From NCBI RefSeq assembly GCF_003248455.1, contig NZ_QFNM01000002.1, positions 60,956 to 124,955 of the forward strand: a DNA stretch of 64,000 nt, read 5' to 3'. Under the pieces are notes generated by a model. That model ran no database searches, was not told where the DNA came from, and saw only the letters and a program-made list of their open reading frames with translations. The first letter of the stretch is position 1. Every line of letters begins with the position of its first letter. Of the stretch, positions 17,451 through 25,419 are shown piece by piece. Origin of the DNA: Brevundimonas sp. (GTDB lineage Bacteria > Pseudomonadota > Alphaproteobacteria > Caulobacterales > Caulobacteraceae). A program made the translations under genes and the position numbers.

Positions 17451-18676
17451 TCCGCGTCCTTGAACTGATCGGCGATGCGGGCGGCGACGGCCCGGGCGAT
17501 GGCGGTCTTCGACTGGCGCGGCCAGGCTTCGGTCCGGTCGGCCGTGACCAGCAGCACGGCGTTGCCGTCCGAACCGAACACGTCGTCGGAGACGTCATTG
17601 CCGATGATCCAGTCGCAGCCCTTGCGCGACAGCTTGGCGCGGGCGTTGGCTTCCAGGTCCGCGGTCTCGGCCGCGAAGCCGATCACCAGTTTGGGCCGAT
17701 TCGGCCCGGGGGCCGCGATCCCGGCCAGGATGTCGGGGTTCTCGATCAGGGCCAGGGTCGGCGGGCCGCCCGGCCCCTTCTTGATCTTGCCGCCGGCGAT
17801 GGTGTCCACGCGCCAGTCGGCCACGGCGGCGGACAGAACGGCGATGTCGGCCGGCAGCGCGCCCTGCGTCGCCGCCTGCATCTCCAGCGCGCTCTCCACG
17901 TCGATCCGCGTCACTCCCGTCGGCGCCCCCAGGGCGGTAGGGCCGGACACCAGCGTCACCTCGGCGCCCAGTTCGGCCAGGGCCGCCGCGATGGCGTAGC
18001 CCTGTTTGCCGCTGGAGCGATTGGTCAGGCCCCGCACTGGGTCGATGGGTTCGAACGTCGGCCCGGCGGTGACCACGGCCTTGCGACCGGCCAGCGGCCG
18101 CCCGCCCCCAGCGGCCAGCAGTCCTTCGATGGCCTCCAGGATCGCCGCCGGTTCGGCCATCCGACCGAAGCCATATTCGCCGCAGGCCATCTCGCCCGCG
18201 TCCGGCCCGACCACGGCCGCGCCGTGGAAGCCGGGAAAGGCCTTCAACCGTTCCATATTGGCCTGGAGCGCCGGATGTTCCCACATCCGCACGTTCATCG
18301 CCGGCGCCAGCAGCACCCGCTTGTCCGTGGCGATTAGGGTGGTGGAGGCCAAGTCGTCCGCCAGACCGTTCGCCGCCTTGGCGATCAGTCCCGCCGTCGC
18401 CGGCGCCACGACCACCAGGTCGGCCCAGCGCGACAGTTCGATATGGCCCATCGAGGTCTCGTCATCGGGGTGGAACAGACCCGACCGCACCGGATGGCCG
18501 CTCAGCGCCGCCAGCGACAGCGGGGTGACGAACTCGGCCCCGGATTCCGTCAGGATCACCCGCGTTTCGCCGCCCGCCTTGGCCATCAGCCGCACCAGCT
18601 CCAGCGCCTTGTAGGCCGCGACGCCGCCGCCGACGATCAGCAGGATCTTGCGATGGGTGAGGGGGCGGCTGTCCAT
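17447..18676 (-). CDS. coaBC: Bifunctional phosphopantothenoylcysteine decarboxylase / synthetase CoaBC
   Basis: CoaBC carries out two steps of coenzyme A synthesis: ligation of cysteine to 4'-phosphopantothenate (CoaB) and decarboxylation to 4'-phosphopantetheine (CoaC). Residues about 10-190 are the FMN-binding CoaC domain with the PAMNVRMW motif, the substrate-clamp ACGEYGFGRM, and a His in SMGHIELSRWAD. Residues about 200-400 are CoaB (AGPTFEPIDPVRGLTNRSSG, then KIKKGPGGPPTLAL). At 409 residues it is full length. A sigma-73-like promoter lies so close that the mRNA may be leaderless. Confidence 0.97.
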   Translation of the reverse strand: MDSRPLTHRKILLIVGGGVAAYKALELVRLMAKAGGETRVILTESGAEFVTPLSLAALSGHPVRSGLFHPDDETSMGHIELSRWADLVVVAPATAGLIAKAANGLADDLASTTLIATDKRVLLAPAMNVRMWEHPALQANMERLKAFPGFHGAAVVGPDAGEMACGEYGFGRMAEPAAILEAIEGLLAAGGGRPLAGRKAVVTAGPTFEPIDPVRGLTNRSSGKQGYAIAAALAELGAEVTLVSGPTALGAPTGVTRIDVESALEMQAATQGALPADIAVLSAAVADWRVDTIAGGKIKKGPGGPPTLALIENPDILAGIAAPGPNRPKLVIGFAAETADLEANARAKLSRKGCDWIIGNDVSDDVFGSDGNAVLLVTADRTEAWPRQSKTAIARAVAARIADQFKDAE

Positions 18677-18683
18677 GGCTCAT

Positions 18684-18712
18684 GATCTAGCGATCCCGCA
18701 TGACGCCGTCGA
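18684..18712 (-). promoter_or_regulatory. Predicted promoter of coaBC-dut
   Basis: On the minus strand TCGACGG (18712-18706) matches the Caulobacter -35 TTGACGS with one mismatch. After 14 bases GCTAGATC (18691-18684) matches the -10 GCTANAWC exactly. Transcription would start near 18677, next to the coaBC ATG at 18676, leaving no room for a leader. Confidence 0.6.
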
Positions 18713-18789
18713 GACGCTGCTCAGGAACATTGCGCGAACAATCAAGTTGTGCTTTCGTCGCGTCACACGGGTATTGGAGAGGGCTGGCG

Positions 18790-19305
18790 ATGAACAGGAT
18801 GAAGACGGCCGCGGCGCTGTTGGCGTTGGCGGGCTTTTTGGCCTTGGGCGGCTGCGACCGATCCTCGGCAGTCGAGACGCGCGACCGCGCGAGCGATGCC
18901 CAGCCCCTGGCTTTGGCGCAAACCGGCGATACGGCCGAGATCACGACGACCGCGCCCGAGGCCAAGCCTGTCCTGACCGCCAATAGGCGCGAGACGGTCG
19001 ACGCCAAGATCACCCGTCTCTACGACCGCAACGGCGCCGACTTCGGCGCCCGCTCGCCCGAGGACTATCTGGCCAAGGTCACGGCCTTCGCCACCAAGCC
19101 GCCGCGCGACGCCGAAACGGTCAAGCGGCCGAACGGCGACACCCTGATCTATCAGGCTTCGACCAACACATTCGCCGTGGTGGCCAGAAACGGCACGCCG
19201 CGCACCATGTTCAAGCCGACCACCGGCGCAGCCTATTGGGACGAGCAGAAGACCTCGGCCCCCACCTTCGGCCAGCGGCGCCAATCGACGGGGGCGGCCG
19301 GCTGA
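18790..19305 (+). CDS. Lipoprotein with possible BECR toxin-like C-terminal domain
   Basis: The 171-residue protein starts at MNRMKTAAALL and has a clear lipobox LGGC (Cys22). The C-terminal part (about 85-165) has an order I associate with C-terminal domains of polymorphic toxins of the Barnase/EndoU/ColicinE5-D/RelE (BECR) group: a helix with NGADFGARSPEDYLAKVTAF, then NGDTLIYQASTNTFAVV, then RTMFKP. Where those toxins have an H..KHG motif this protein has Y..RNG, so the catalytic histidines seem absent. No immunity-like gene is adjacent. A domesticated, inactive fold is possible; the family link is from memory and unproven. Confidence 0.5.
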   Translation: MNRMKTAAALLALAGFLALGGCDRSSAVETRDRASDAQPLALAQTGDTAEITTTAPEAKPVLTANRRETVDAKITRLYDRNGADFGARSPEDYLAKVTAFATKPPRDAETVKRPNGDTLIYQASTNTFAVVARNGTPRTMFKPTTGAAYWDEQKTSAPTFGQRRQSTGAAG

Positions 19306-19343
19306 TATAGAGGGCGGGTTCGCTGACGCACCGGATCCCGCCC

Positions 19344-20207
19344 ATGCCCGACAAGGCTCCCAAAGCCCCGCTGAAAACCGCCTTGATCTATGATTTCGAC
19401 GGCACCCTGGCCCGCGGGAACATGCAGGAGGTCAGCTTCATCCCCTCGGTGGGCGTGGATATCGGCGCCTTCTGGAGCGAGGCGGAAGCCCTAACCAAGG
19501 CGGCCGACGGCGACGGAATCCTGATGTACATGCAACTGATGCTGCATCACGCGCGCCAGAACGGGGCCCCCGTCACGCGCGAGACCTTGCGCGATCATGG
19601 CCGCGCGGTCGCCCTGTTCGAGGGGCTGAAGGACCTCAGCTGGTTCGACCGCATAAACGCCTTCGGCGCCCGATACGGGCTGGAGATCGAGCACTACATC
19701 ATATCCGCCGGCCTGGAGGAGATGATCGACGGCACGCCGATTCGCCCCGCCCTGACTCACGTCTTCGCCTCCCACTACGTCTATGACGACAAGGGCGAGG
19801 CGGCCTGGCCGGCCGTGGGCGTCAACTACACCACCAAGACCCAGTATCTGTTCCGTATCAACAAGGGGGTGAAGAACCACTGGGAGCACGAGCGGATCAA
19901 CCACTTCATCCCCGACGACGAACGCCCGGTTCCTTTCGACCGGATGATCTTCATCGGCGACGGCGACACCGACGTGCCGACCATGAAGATGATGCACACC
20001 AAGGGCGGCTTCTCCATCGCCGTCTATGATCCGCGCTCGAACGAGAAGGACCAGAAGAAGGTCTATTCCCTGATCTCGGAGGACCGGGTCAACTTCGTCG
20101 CGGCCGCCGACTATCGCGAGGGTTCGGCCCTGGACCTGATCGTCAAGGGCCTGGTCGGGCGCATCGCCATCAACGCCGGATCCATGCCTGCCGGTCTCGG
20201 CGCCTAG
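19344..20207 (+). CDS. HAD-superfamily phosphatase
   Basis: The 287-residue protein has HAD motif I DFDGT (Asp17 nucleophile, Asp19 acid/base), a serine motif II candidate in EHYIISAGLEEM, and motif III/IV IGDGDTDVPTMKMM near 201-215 with the Mg-binding Asp residues. A large helical cap lies between residues about 30 and 110. The substrate is unknown; the layout resembles phosphoserine phosphatase-like HAD enzymes but is longer. It follows the lipoprotein gene by 38 bases on the same strand. Confidence 0.85.
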   Translation: MPDKAPKAPLKTALIYDFDGTLARGNMQEVSFIPSVGVDIGAFWSEAEALTKAADGDGILMYMQLMLHHARQNGAPVTRETLRDHGRAVALFEGLKDLSWFDRINAFGARYGLEIEHYIISAGLEEMIDGTPIRPALTHVFASHYVYDDKGEAAWPAVGVNYTTKTQYLFRINKGVKNHWEHERINHFIPDDERPVPFDRMIFIGDGDTDVPTMKMMHTKGGFSIAVYDPRSNEKDQKKVYSLISEDRVNFVAAADYREGSALDLIVKGLVGRIAINAGSMPAGLGA

Positions 20208-20223
20208 GCCTTAAGGGCCAGAT

Positions 20224-20571
20224 TCAACGCCCGCCGGCCCTCAGCCAGGCGTCGCGCGCCGGAACCAGTCGCGCCGGGGCAAGGCCGCGCAGGGACTTGG
20301 CGCCGGTCTGGCGCAGTCCCGCCTCCTGCCCCCGCTGCCAGACGACCGATGCCGGATAGGCCACCGCCTCGGCGACATCGACCACCACCACCTCGCGCGG
20401 CAGGGCGGCGGCGCGATCCAGCCGCACCCGCATCCCGGCGTCCGACAGGTCCACGATCAGACAGGCGGTCTCTACGTCGGCGCCGCAGACGACGCCCCGC
20501 GCATTGCGCGGACGCCGGGGCTGGGCGCGCCGGTCGTCGCCGGGCGCGGTTCTGGGCTTGAACAGGCTCAT
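20224..20571 (-). CDS. Small PilZ-domain protein
   Basis: This single-domain protein of 115 residues has the two c-di-GMP binding pieces of PilZ in order: an Arg-rich RRAQPRRPR near residues 14-22 (RxxxR) and IVDLSDAGMRVRLD near 39-52 (D/NxSxxG). This predicts a c-di-GMP receptor. Its ATG overlaps the stop of the upstream kinase gene by four bases, so it may be the last gene of the sdh-ferredoxin-kinase run. Partner proteins cannot be told. Confidence 0.78.
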   Translation of the reverse strand: MSLFKPRTAPGDDRRAQPRRPRNARGVVCGADVETACLIVDLSDAGMRVRLDRAAALPREVVVVDVAEAVAYPASVVWQRGQEAGLRQTGAKSLRGLAPARLVPARDAWLRAGGR

Positions 20572-21383
20572 GCGGTCTCAACGCCTGGACGCACCGCAAC
20601 GATCCGGCGATCCGCATCCAGGTCCACGGTCAGGTCCGGCGCGATCCCGCCCGCCAGCATATGGCGGGTCAATCGCTCGTAATGCTGGATGAACCGCGCC
20701 AGCCGGTCGCGCCGCTCTGACGACAGGGCGGCGCCTGTCAGCGCCGCCTCCTGTTGGCCGCGCCAGTCCAGAACCCCATCGAACCCGGGCGCCTGAAGGA
20801 AGATCAGCGCGTCCAGCCGCCGGGTCACGCCGACATAGTCCTCGGCCAGGGCGGCGTTGACCCTGCGACGCCAAACGCCTTGGGCGTCCTCCCGCCGCTC
20901 CAGCGCATTGACGGGCGCGGTCAATGCGGCCTGGGTCTGAGGCGCGGCGCCTAGGCACCAGCCTTCCAGCACGATGGCGCGGGGGCGCCCCTCGATCACC
21001 GGCCATGTCGAGACATCGGCGCGGTCGTCCGCAAGCTTGTCGAAACGGGGCAGGGGGGTCGTGTCGCCCGGTCCGGCCATCCTCAAACGATCCAGAACCC
21101 GGTGCAGCAGGTTCAGATCGTGCGTGCCCGGCGGACCGCGCGTGACGAACAGGGGGTGGACCTGGCGCACCATCGTCGCCCGTTCGGCCCTGGTCAGATA
21201 GACATCGTCCAGCGACAGGACGGCGGCCCCAAACCGTTCGGCCAGGTCGCGCGCCAAGGTCGATTTGCCCGAGCCTTGCGCGCCCGACACGCCGATGATG
21301 GGCGGCAAGTCCTCGAGGGCCGTTCCCCCGATCCTCTGGTCGACCCAGCCGCCGATCGCATCGACCAGGGCGGCCCCCGTCAT
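20568..21383 (-). CDS. P-loop kinase related to D-glycerate 3-kinase
   Basis: The 271-residue protein has Walker A GAQGSGKST (Lys40), the segment VLSLDDVYLT, and a lid region TRGPPGTHDLNLL that is typical for the glycerate kinase / YKL-type family (plant GLYK, yeast Tda10, E. coli YggC). These convert D-glycerate to 3-phosphoglycerate or have unknown substrates. FDKLADDRA and EGWCLGAAPQ also fit. The ATG at 21383 lies one base after the ferredoxin stop; a longer frame upstream only overlaps the ferredoxin gene. The exact substrate is inferred. Confidence 0.75.
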   Translation of the reverse strand: MTGAALVDAIGGWVDQRIGGTALEDLPPIIGVSGAQGSGKSTLARDLAERFGAAVLSLDDVYLTRAERATMVRQVHPLFVTRGPPGTHDLNLLHRVLDRLRMAGPGDTTPLPRFDKLADDRADVSTWPVIEGRPRAIVLEGWCLGAAPQTQAALTAPVNALERREDAQGVWRRRVNAALAEDYVGVTRRLDALIFLQAPGFDGVLDWRGQQEAALTGAALSSERRDRLARFIQHYERLTRHMLAGGIAPDLTVDLDADRRIVAVRPGVETA

Positions 21384-21384
21384 C

Positions 21385-21705
21385 TCAGTGCTGGTTTTCC
21401 GGCAGGCGCACGACCAGGCCGTCCAGGGCGTCCGAAACCCGGATCTGGCACGACAGCCGGCTGTTCGGCTCGACCTCTTCGGCGAAGTCCAGCATGGACT
21501 CCTCCATGGCGCTGGGTTTGCCCGTCGCCTCGCGCCAGGCTTCGTCGACATAGACGTGGCAGGTGGCGCAGGCGCAGGCGCCGCCGCAGTCCGCGTCGAT
21601 GCCCGGCACATTGTTGCGGATCGCGCCTTCCATGACGGAAAGCCCCGGCTTCACGTCCACGACGTGTTCGGTCCCGTCATGTTCGATATAGGTGATGCTG
21701 GCCAT
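21385..21705 (-). CDS. [2Fe-2S] ferredoxin, adrenodoxin type
   Basis: The 106-residue protein has Cys40, Cys46, Cys49 and Cys86 in the C-x5-C-x2-C-x36-C pattern that holds a [2Fe-2S] cluster in adrenodoxin/putidaredoxin-like ferredoxins, with an extra Cys44. HVYVDEAW after the cluster loop is typical. These donate electrons to P450s or to Fe-S cluster assembly; no P450 gene is in the window. An SD (AGGAGCGG) precedes the ATG. It lies 54 bases after sdhB, so it may be read with the sdh genes. Confidence 0.9.
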   Translation of the reverse strand: MASITYIEHDGTEHVVDVKPGLSVMEGAIRNNVPGIDADCGGACACATCHVYVDEAWREATGKPSAMEESMLDFAEEVEPNSRLSCQIRVSDALDGLVVRLPENQH

Positions 21706-21759
21706 GGGCCGCTCCTAACCCGGGGATCGCCGGAGACAAAGCCTCCGGCGTCCGAACGA

Positions 21760-22554
21760 TCAGGCCGCCTTCTTGCGGCTGGGGGCGACCATCAGCTTCT
21801 TGGTCTCGGCGATGGCCTTGGCCGGGTTCAGACCCTTGGGACAGACCTGGGCGCAGTTCATGATCGTGTGGCAGCGATACAGTTTGAACGGGTCTTCCAG
21901 ATCGTCCAGACGCTTCTGGGTCGCGTCGTCGCGGCTGTCGGAAATCCAGCGATAGGATTGCAGCAGCGCCGCCGGGCCGAGGTACTCTTCCTGGTTCCAC
22001 CAGTAGCTGGGGCAGGAGGTCGAGCAGCAGGCGCACAGGATGCACTCGTACAGGCCGTCCAGCTTCTCGCGCTCGGCCGGGGTCTGCAGACGTTCCTTCT
22101 CGGGATCCGGCTCGTCGGACTGCAGATACGGCTGGATCGAGTCGTACTGGGCGTAAAACAGGCTCAGGTCCGTCACCAGATCTTTGACCACCGGCTGGTG
22201 GGGCAGGGGGGCGATGGTGATGTTGGACGACTGGCACTCGTCCCAGCCCTTGGTGCAGGCCAGGGTGTTGCGCCCGTCGATGTTCATCGAGCAGGAGCCG
22301 CAAATGCCCTCGCGGCACGACCGTCGGAACGACAGGGTCGGGTCGATGGTGTTCTTGATGTGGATCAGGGCGTCCAGCAGCATCGGGCCGTGGTCGCCGG
22401 CTGGCACCTCATAGACGTCCCAGCGCGGATCGGCGTCCACCTCGGGATCGTAGCGATAGACCTTGTAGGTCTTGACGTCCTTCGAACCCGGCGCGGCCTT
22501 ATGGACCTTGCCTGTCGTCGGCTTGGAGCCCTTGGGGAGAGTGAGCTGGACCAT
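21760..22554 (-). CDS. sdhB: Succinate dehydrogenase iron-sulfur subunit
   Basis: SdhB passes electrons from FAD in SdhA through three clusters to quinone. Cysteine groups are visible in order: CREGICGSC plus a later Cys in NTLAC for [2Fe-2S], CILCACCSTSC for [4Fe-4S], and CHTIMNCAQVCPKG for [3Fe-4S]. In CILCACCSTSC the fourth position after CxxC is Cys, as in most SdhB proteins. The 264 residues are the normal length. One base separates it from sdhA. Confidence 0.98.
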   Translation of the reverse strand: MVQLTLPKGSKPTTGKVHKAAPGSKDVKTYKVYRYDPEVDADPRWDVYEVPAGDHGPMLLDALIHIKNTIDPTLSFRRSCREGICGSCSMNIDGRNTLACTKGWDECQSSNITIAPLPHQPVVKDLVTDLSLFYAQYDSIQPYLQSDEPDPEKERLQTPAEREKLDGLYECILCACCSTSCPSYWWNQEEYLGPAALLQSYRWISDSRDDATQKRLDDLEDPFKLYRCHTIMNCAQVCPKGLNPAKAIAETKKLMVAPSRKKAA

Positions 22555-22555
22555 T

Positions 22556-24340
22556 TTAGTAAACCCGCGCCTTCGGCTCGATATAGGCGATGTCGTCCGA
22601 CATGGTGTAGTTGTGGACGGGACGGTAGTCGATCTGGACCCCTTCGCCCGGACGCCTCCACGCCAGGGTGTGCTTCATCCAGTTGACGTCGTCGCGGTTC
22701 GGATAATCCTCGCGAGCGTGAGCGCCGCGCGACTCCGTGCGGTTCAACCCGCCCTCGATGGTGACAAGGGCCTGGGCGATCAGATTGTCGTACTCCAGGG
22801 TCTCCATCAGGTCCGTGTTCCAGATCAGGCCGCGATCCGTCGTCTTGATGTCGGCGCCGGCCGCGTCGATGGCGCGCAGCTTCTGGACGCCCTCTTCCAG
22901 CGTCTTGCCGGTGCGGAACACCGCCGCATCGGCCTGCATGGCCTGCTGCATCGACAGGCGCAGTTCGGCGGTCGGGGTCGAGCCGTCGGCGTAGCGGAAG
23001 CGATCCAGCCGGGCCATGTGGGCGTCGATCTGGGCCTTGGGCGCGGTAGGAACGGCCGCGGTCTTGTCCACCACCTCGCCGCAGCGCAGGCCGACGGCGC
23101 GGCCGAACACCACCAGGTCGGTCAGGGAGTTGGAGCCCAGGCGGTTGGCGCCGTGCACCGAGACGCAGGCCGCCTCGCCCACGGCCATCAGGCCCGGAAC
23201 CACGCTGTCCGGGTCGCCGTCGCGCAGCGTCAGCACCTCTCCGTGATAGTTCGTGGGGATGCCGCCCATATTGTAGTGGACGGTCGGCAGAACCGGGATC
23301 GGCTCCTTGGTCACGTCGACGCCGGCGAAGATCTTGGCGCTTTCCGAAATGCCTGGCAGGCGTTGGTGCAGAATCTTCGGATCCAGGTGGTCCAGGTGCA
23401 GGAAGATGTGGTCCTTCTTCGGACCCACGCCGCGGCCTTCGCGGATCTCGATGGTCATGGAGCGGCTGACCATGTCGCGCGGGGCCAGGTCCTTCACGGT
23501 CGGCGCATAGCGCTCCATGAACCGCTCGCCTTCCGAGTTGGTCAGATAGCCGCCTTCACCGCGGGCGCCCTCGGTGATCAGGCAGCCCGCGCCGTAGATG
23601 CCGGTGGGGTGGAACTGCACGAACTCCATGTCCTGCAACGGCAGGCCGGCGCGCAGCACCATGGCGTTGCCGTCCCCGGTGCAGGTGTGGGCCGAGGTGG
23701 CGCTGAAATAGGCGCGGCCGTATCCGCCGGTCGCCAGAACCACCATCTTGGCGCGGAACTGGTGAAGCTGACCGTTGTCCAGTTGCAGGGCCGTCACGCC
23801 AGTGCAGGCGCCGTCCTGCATGATCAGGTCCAGCGCGAAATATTCGACGAAGAACTTCACCTCGCGGCGCACCGACTGGCCGTACAGGGTGTGCAGGATG
23901 GCGTGGCCGGTGCGGTCGGCGGCGGCGCAGGTGCGCTGCACCGGGCCTTCGCCGAAGTTGCGGGTCATGCCGCCGAAGGCGCGCTGGTAGATCTTGCCTT
24001 CCTCGGTGCGCGAGAAGGGCACGCCCCAGTGTTCCAGCTCGTAGACGGCCTTGGGCGCGTTGCGGACCAGATATTCGATCGAGTCCTGGTCGCCCAGCCA
24101 GTCCGACCCCTTGACGGTGTCGTACATGTGCCATTGCCAGCTGTCCTCGCCCATATTGCCGAGCGAGGCGGAGATGCCGCCTTGCGCCGCCACAGTGTGC
24201 GAGCGGGTCGGGAAGACCTTGGTGACGCAGGCGACCTTCAGGCCCTGCTGGGCGGCGCCGAGGGCGGCGCGCAGACCGGATCCGCCGGCGCCGACGACGA
24301 CGACGTCGTATTCATGATCGATCAGTTCGTATGCAGCCAT
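22556..24340 (-). CDS. sdhA: Succinate dehydrogenase flavoprotein subunit
   Basis: SdhA oxidises succinate to fumarate with covalent FAD. The 594-residue protein has the dinucleotide fold VVVGAGGSGLRAALG near 14-28 and the FAD-attaching histidine in RSHTVAAQGG (His48). The substrate loop FHPTGIYGAG and active-site HGANRLGSNSLTDLVV follow, then the C-terminal REDYPNRDDVNWMKHT. Nothing is missing. It lies seven bases after sdhD in the sdhC-D-A-B order. Confidence 0.98.
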   Translation of the reverse strand: MAAYELIDHEYDVVVVGAGGSGLRAALGAAQQGLKVACVTKVFPTRSHTVAAQGGISASLGNMGEDSWQWHMYDTVKGSDWLGDQDSIEYLVRNAPKAVYELEHWGVPFSRTEEGKIYQRAFGGMTRNFGEGPVQRTCAAADRTGHAILHTLYGQSVRREVKFFVEYFALDLIMQDGACTGVTALQLDNGQLHQFRAKMVVLATGGYGRAYFSATSAHTCTGDGNAMVLRAGLPLQDMEFVQFHPTGIYGAGCLITEGARGEGGYLTNSEGERFMERYAPTVKDLAPRDMVSRSMTIEIREGRGVGPKKDHIFLHLDHLDPKILHQRLPGISESAKIFAGVDVTKEPIPVLPTVHYNMGGIPTNYHGEVLTLRDGDPDSVVPGLMAVGEAACVSVHGANRLGSNSLTDLVVFGRAVGLRCGEVVDKTAAVPTAPKAQIDAHMARLDRFRYADGSTPTAELRLSMQQAMQADAAVFRTGKTLEEGVQKLRAIDAAGADIKTTDRGLIWNTDLMETLEYDNLIAQALVTIEGGLNRTESRGAHAREDYPNRDDVNWMKHTLAWRRPGEGVQIDYRPVHNYTMSDDIAYIEPKARVY

Positions 24341-24347
24341 CAGTAAA

Positions 24348-24752
24348 TCAGGCTCCGAAGCCGGCGGGCAGCGGCGCCGAGCCCAGCGCCAGCCGCACGA
24401 TGAAGAAGACGCTGGCGGCGGCCAGCACGACGAAGACGAGGTTCAGCAGGGCGACCAACAGGCCGCGCGTCCCCGCATTCGGCGCATAGTCCTCCAGGAT
24501 CACCTTCCAGGACAGGCTGAGGTAGCCGAAGAAGACCACCGCCGTGATCGCCATCAAGGCGGCGTTCAACGGATTGGCGAACCAGGCCATGACGGCGTCA
24601 TAGCCCGCCCCCGCCAGGGTGAAGCTGGTGGATGCGACCCACAGGCCCAGCGGCAGAAGGGCGACCAGCAGCACCCGCTCGGTCAACCATTCGCCCGCGC
24701 CGTGACGCTCGGAAACCTTGACGTTGTTCTTGAACTTTGCGGCGCCGCTCAC
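24348..24752 (-). CDS. sdhD: Succinate dehydrogenase membrane anchor subunit SdhD
   Basis: The 134-residue protein has three membrane helices (about 27-47, 62-82, 94-122) and, with SdhC, holds haem b and the quinone site. The quinone-linked EDY (Asp88-Tyr89) is present. Eleven residues before that Asp, where SdhD proteins have the axial haem ligand His (His71 in E. coli), this protein has Tyr77 (codon TAC). This is discussed as a finding. The ATG overlaps the sdhC stop by four bases. Confidence 0.93.
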   Translation of the reverse strand: MSGAAKFKNNVKVSERHGAGEWLTERVLLVALLPLGLWVASTSFTLAGAGYDAVMAWFANPLNAALMAITAVVFFGYLSLSWKVILEDYAPNAGTRGLLVALLNLVFVVLAAASVFFIVRLALGSAPLPAGFGA

Positions 24753-25213
24753 AGCGAAACCCTCCCGGCGGCGAACAGGACGATCCAGAACAACACGGCC
24801 AGCGGGACCGGCGCCCAGACCGCGATGCTGGACAGCATGTTGGCCGACTTCACCGTCAGGCCGTTTCCGGTGTCGTTATAGGTGTGACGCGCGCCGTTCA
24901 GGATGAAGGAGAACAGCACCGCCGTCAGGCCGAAGCCGACGAACAGGCCCAGCGGCGATCCGGCCAGCCGCAGGAAGCCGTCGTAGCGCTCGGGTCCGAA
25001 CGCCAGGGCGGCCAGCCAGCCGACCACGAACAGAACGCCCACGGTCGCGGCGATGATCGTGGCGCGGAACAGGATGGAGGCGGCCATGGTCACGTGCCAG
25101 CGCCAGACCTGCATGTGCGGAGAAAGCGGAGTGAAATGACCGTTCGGTTGGGTGACGAAACGACCCGTTCGGTCGTTTGTTGCGCCACCCGGCTTCGGGC
25201 TGGGCTGGGTCAT
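24749..25213 (-). CDS. sdhC: Succinate dehydrogenase cytochrome b556 subunit SdhC
   Basis: SdhC is the first gene of the sdhCDAB run. From the ATG at 25213 it has 154 residues, with RPLSPH-like TPLSPHMQVWRW, then SILFRAT in helix 1 and GARHTYND at the end of helix 2. His110 in GARH is the expected haem ligand. Ser46 and Arg50 match the ubiquinone residues of E. coli SdhC, but the His between them (HR) is Phe49. A TTG 15 bases upstream could also start the frame. The length before helix 1 is a little long. Confidence 0.93.
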   Translation of the reverse strand: MTQPSPKPGGATNDRTGRFVTQPNGHFTPLSPHMQVWRWHVTMAASILFRATIIAATVGVLFVVGWLAALAFGPERYDGFLRLAGSPLGLFVGFGLTAVLFSFILNGARHTYNDTGNGLTVKSANMLSSIAVWAPVPLAVLFWIVLFAAGRVSL

Positions 25214-25266
25214 GCGAATGGTTCTCAAAAGCGAATGAATTCAATCGCCGTGTGCGGTTGCGAAGG

Positions 25267-25295
25267 CTTTTGTGACCCGGAGGGGCCGGTGTCAA
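25267..25295 (-). promoter_or_regulatory. Candidate promoter of the sdh operon
   Basis: On the minus strand a perfect TTGACA (25295-25290) is followed after 17 bases by CAAAAG (25272-25267), a poor -10. The position would give a leader of about 45-50 bases before sdhC. A GANTC methylation site (GAATC, 25351-25355) lies upstream in the same divergent region. Confidence 0.35.
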
Positions 25296-25419
25296 CGCAC
25301 GGCGGGTCAGATCGGGCGATTGTTACGCTTGTCGCCCTCGCCCCGCATTCGAATCACGTTTTCGCGCGGAGACGTCCGACCTCTAGGCGAGCCGGCGTGT
25401 GATTTGGCAGGTTAGACGC

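Noticed and set aside
22472..24346. Open frame of 624 codons antisense to sdhA
   Set aside because: Shadow frame; sdhA is complete and certain.
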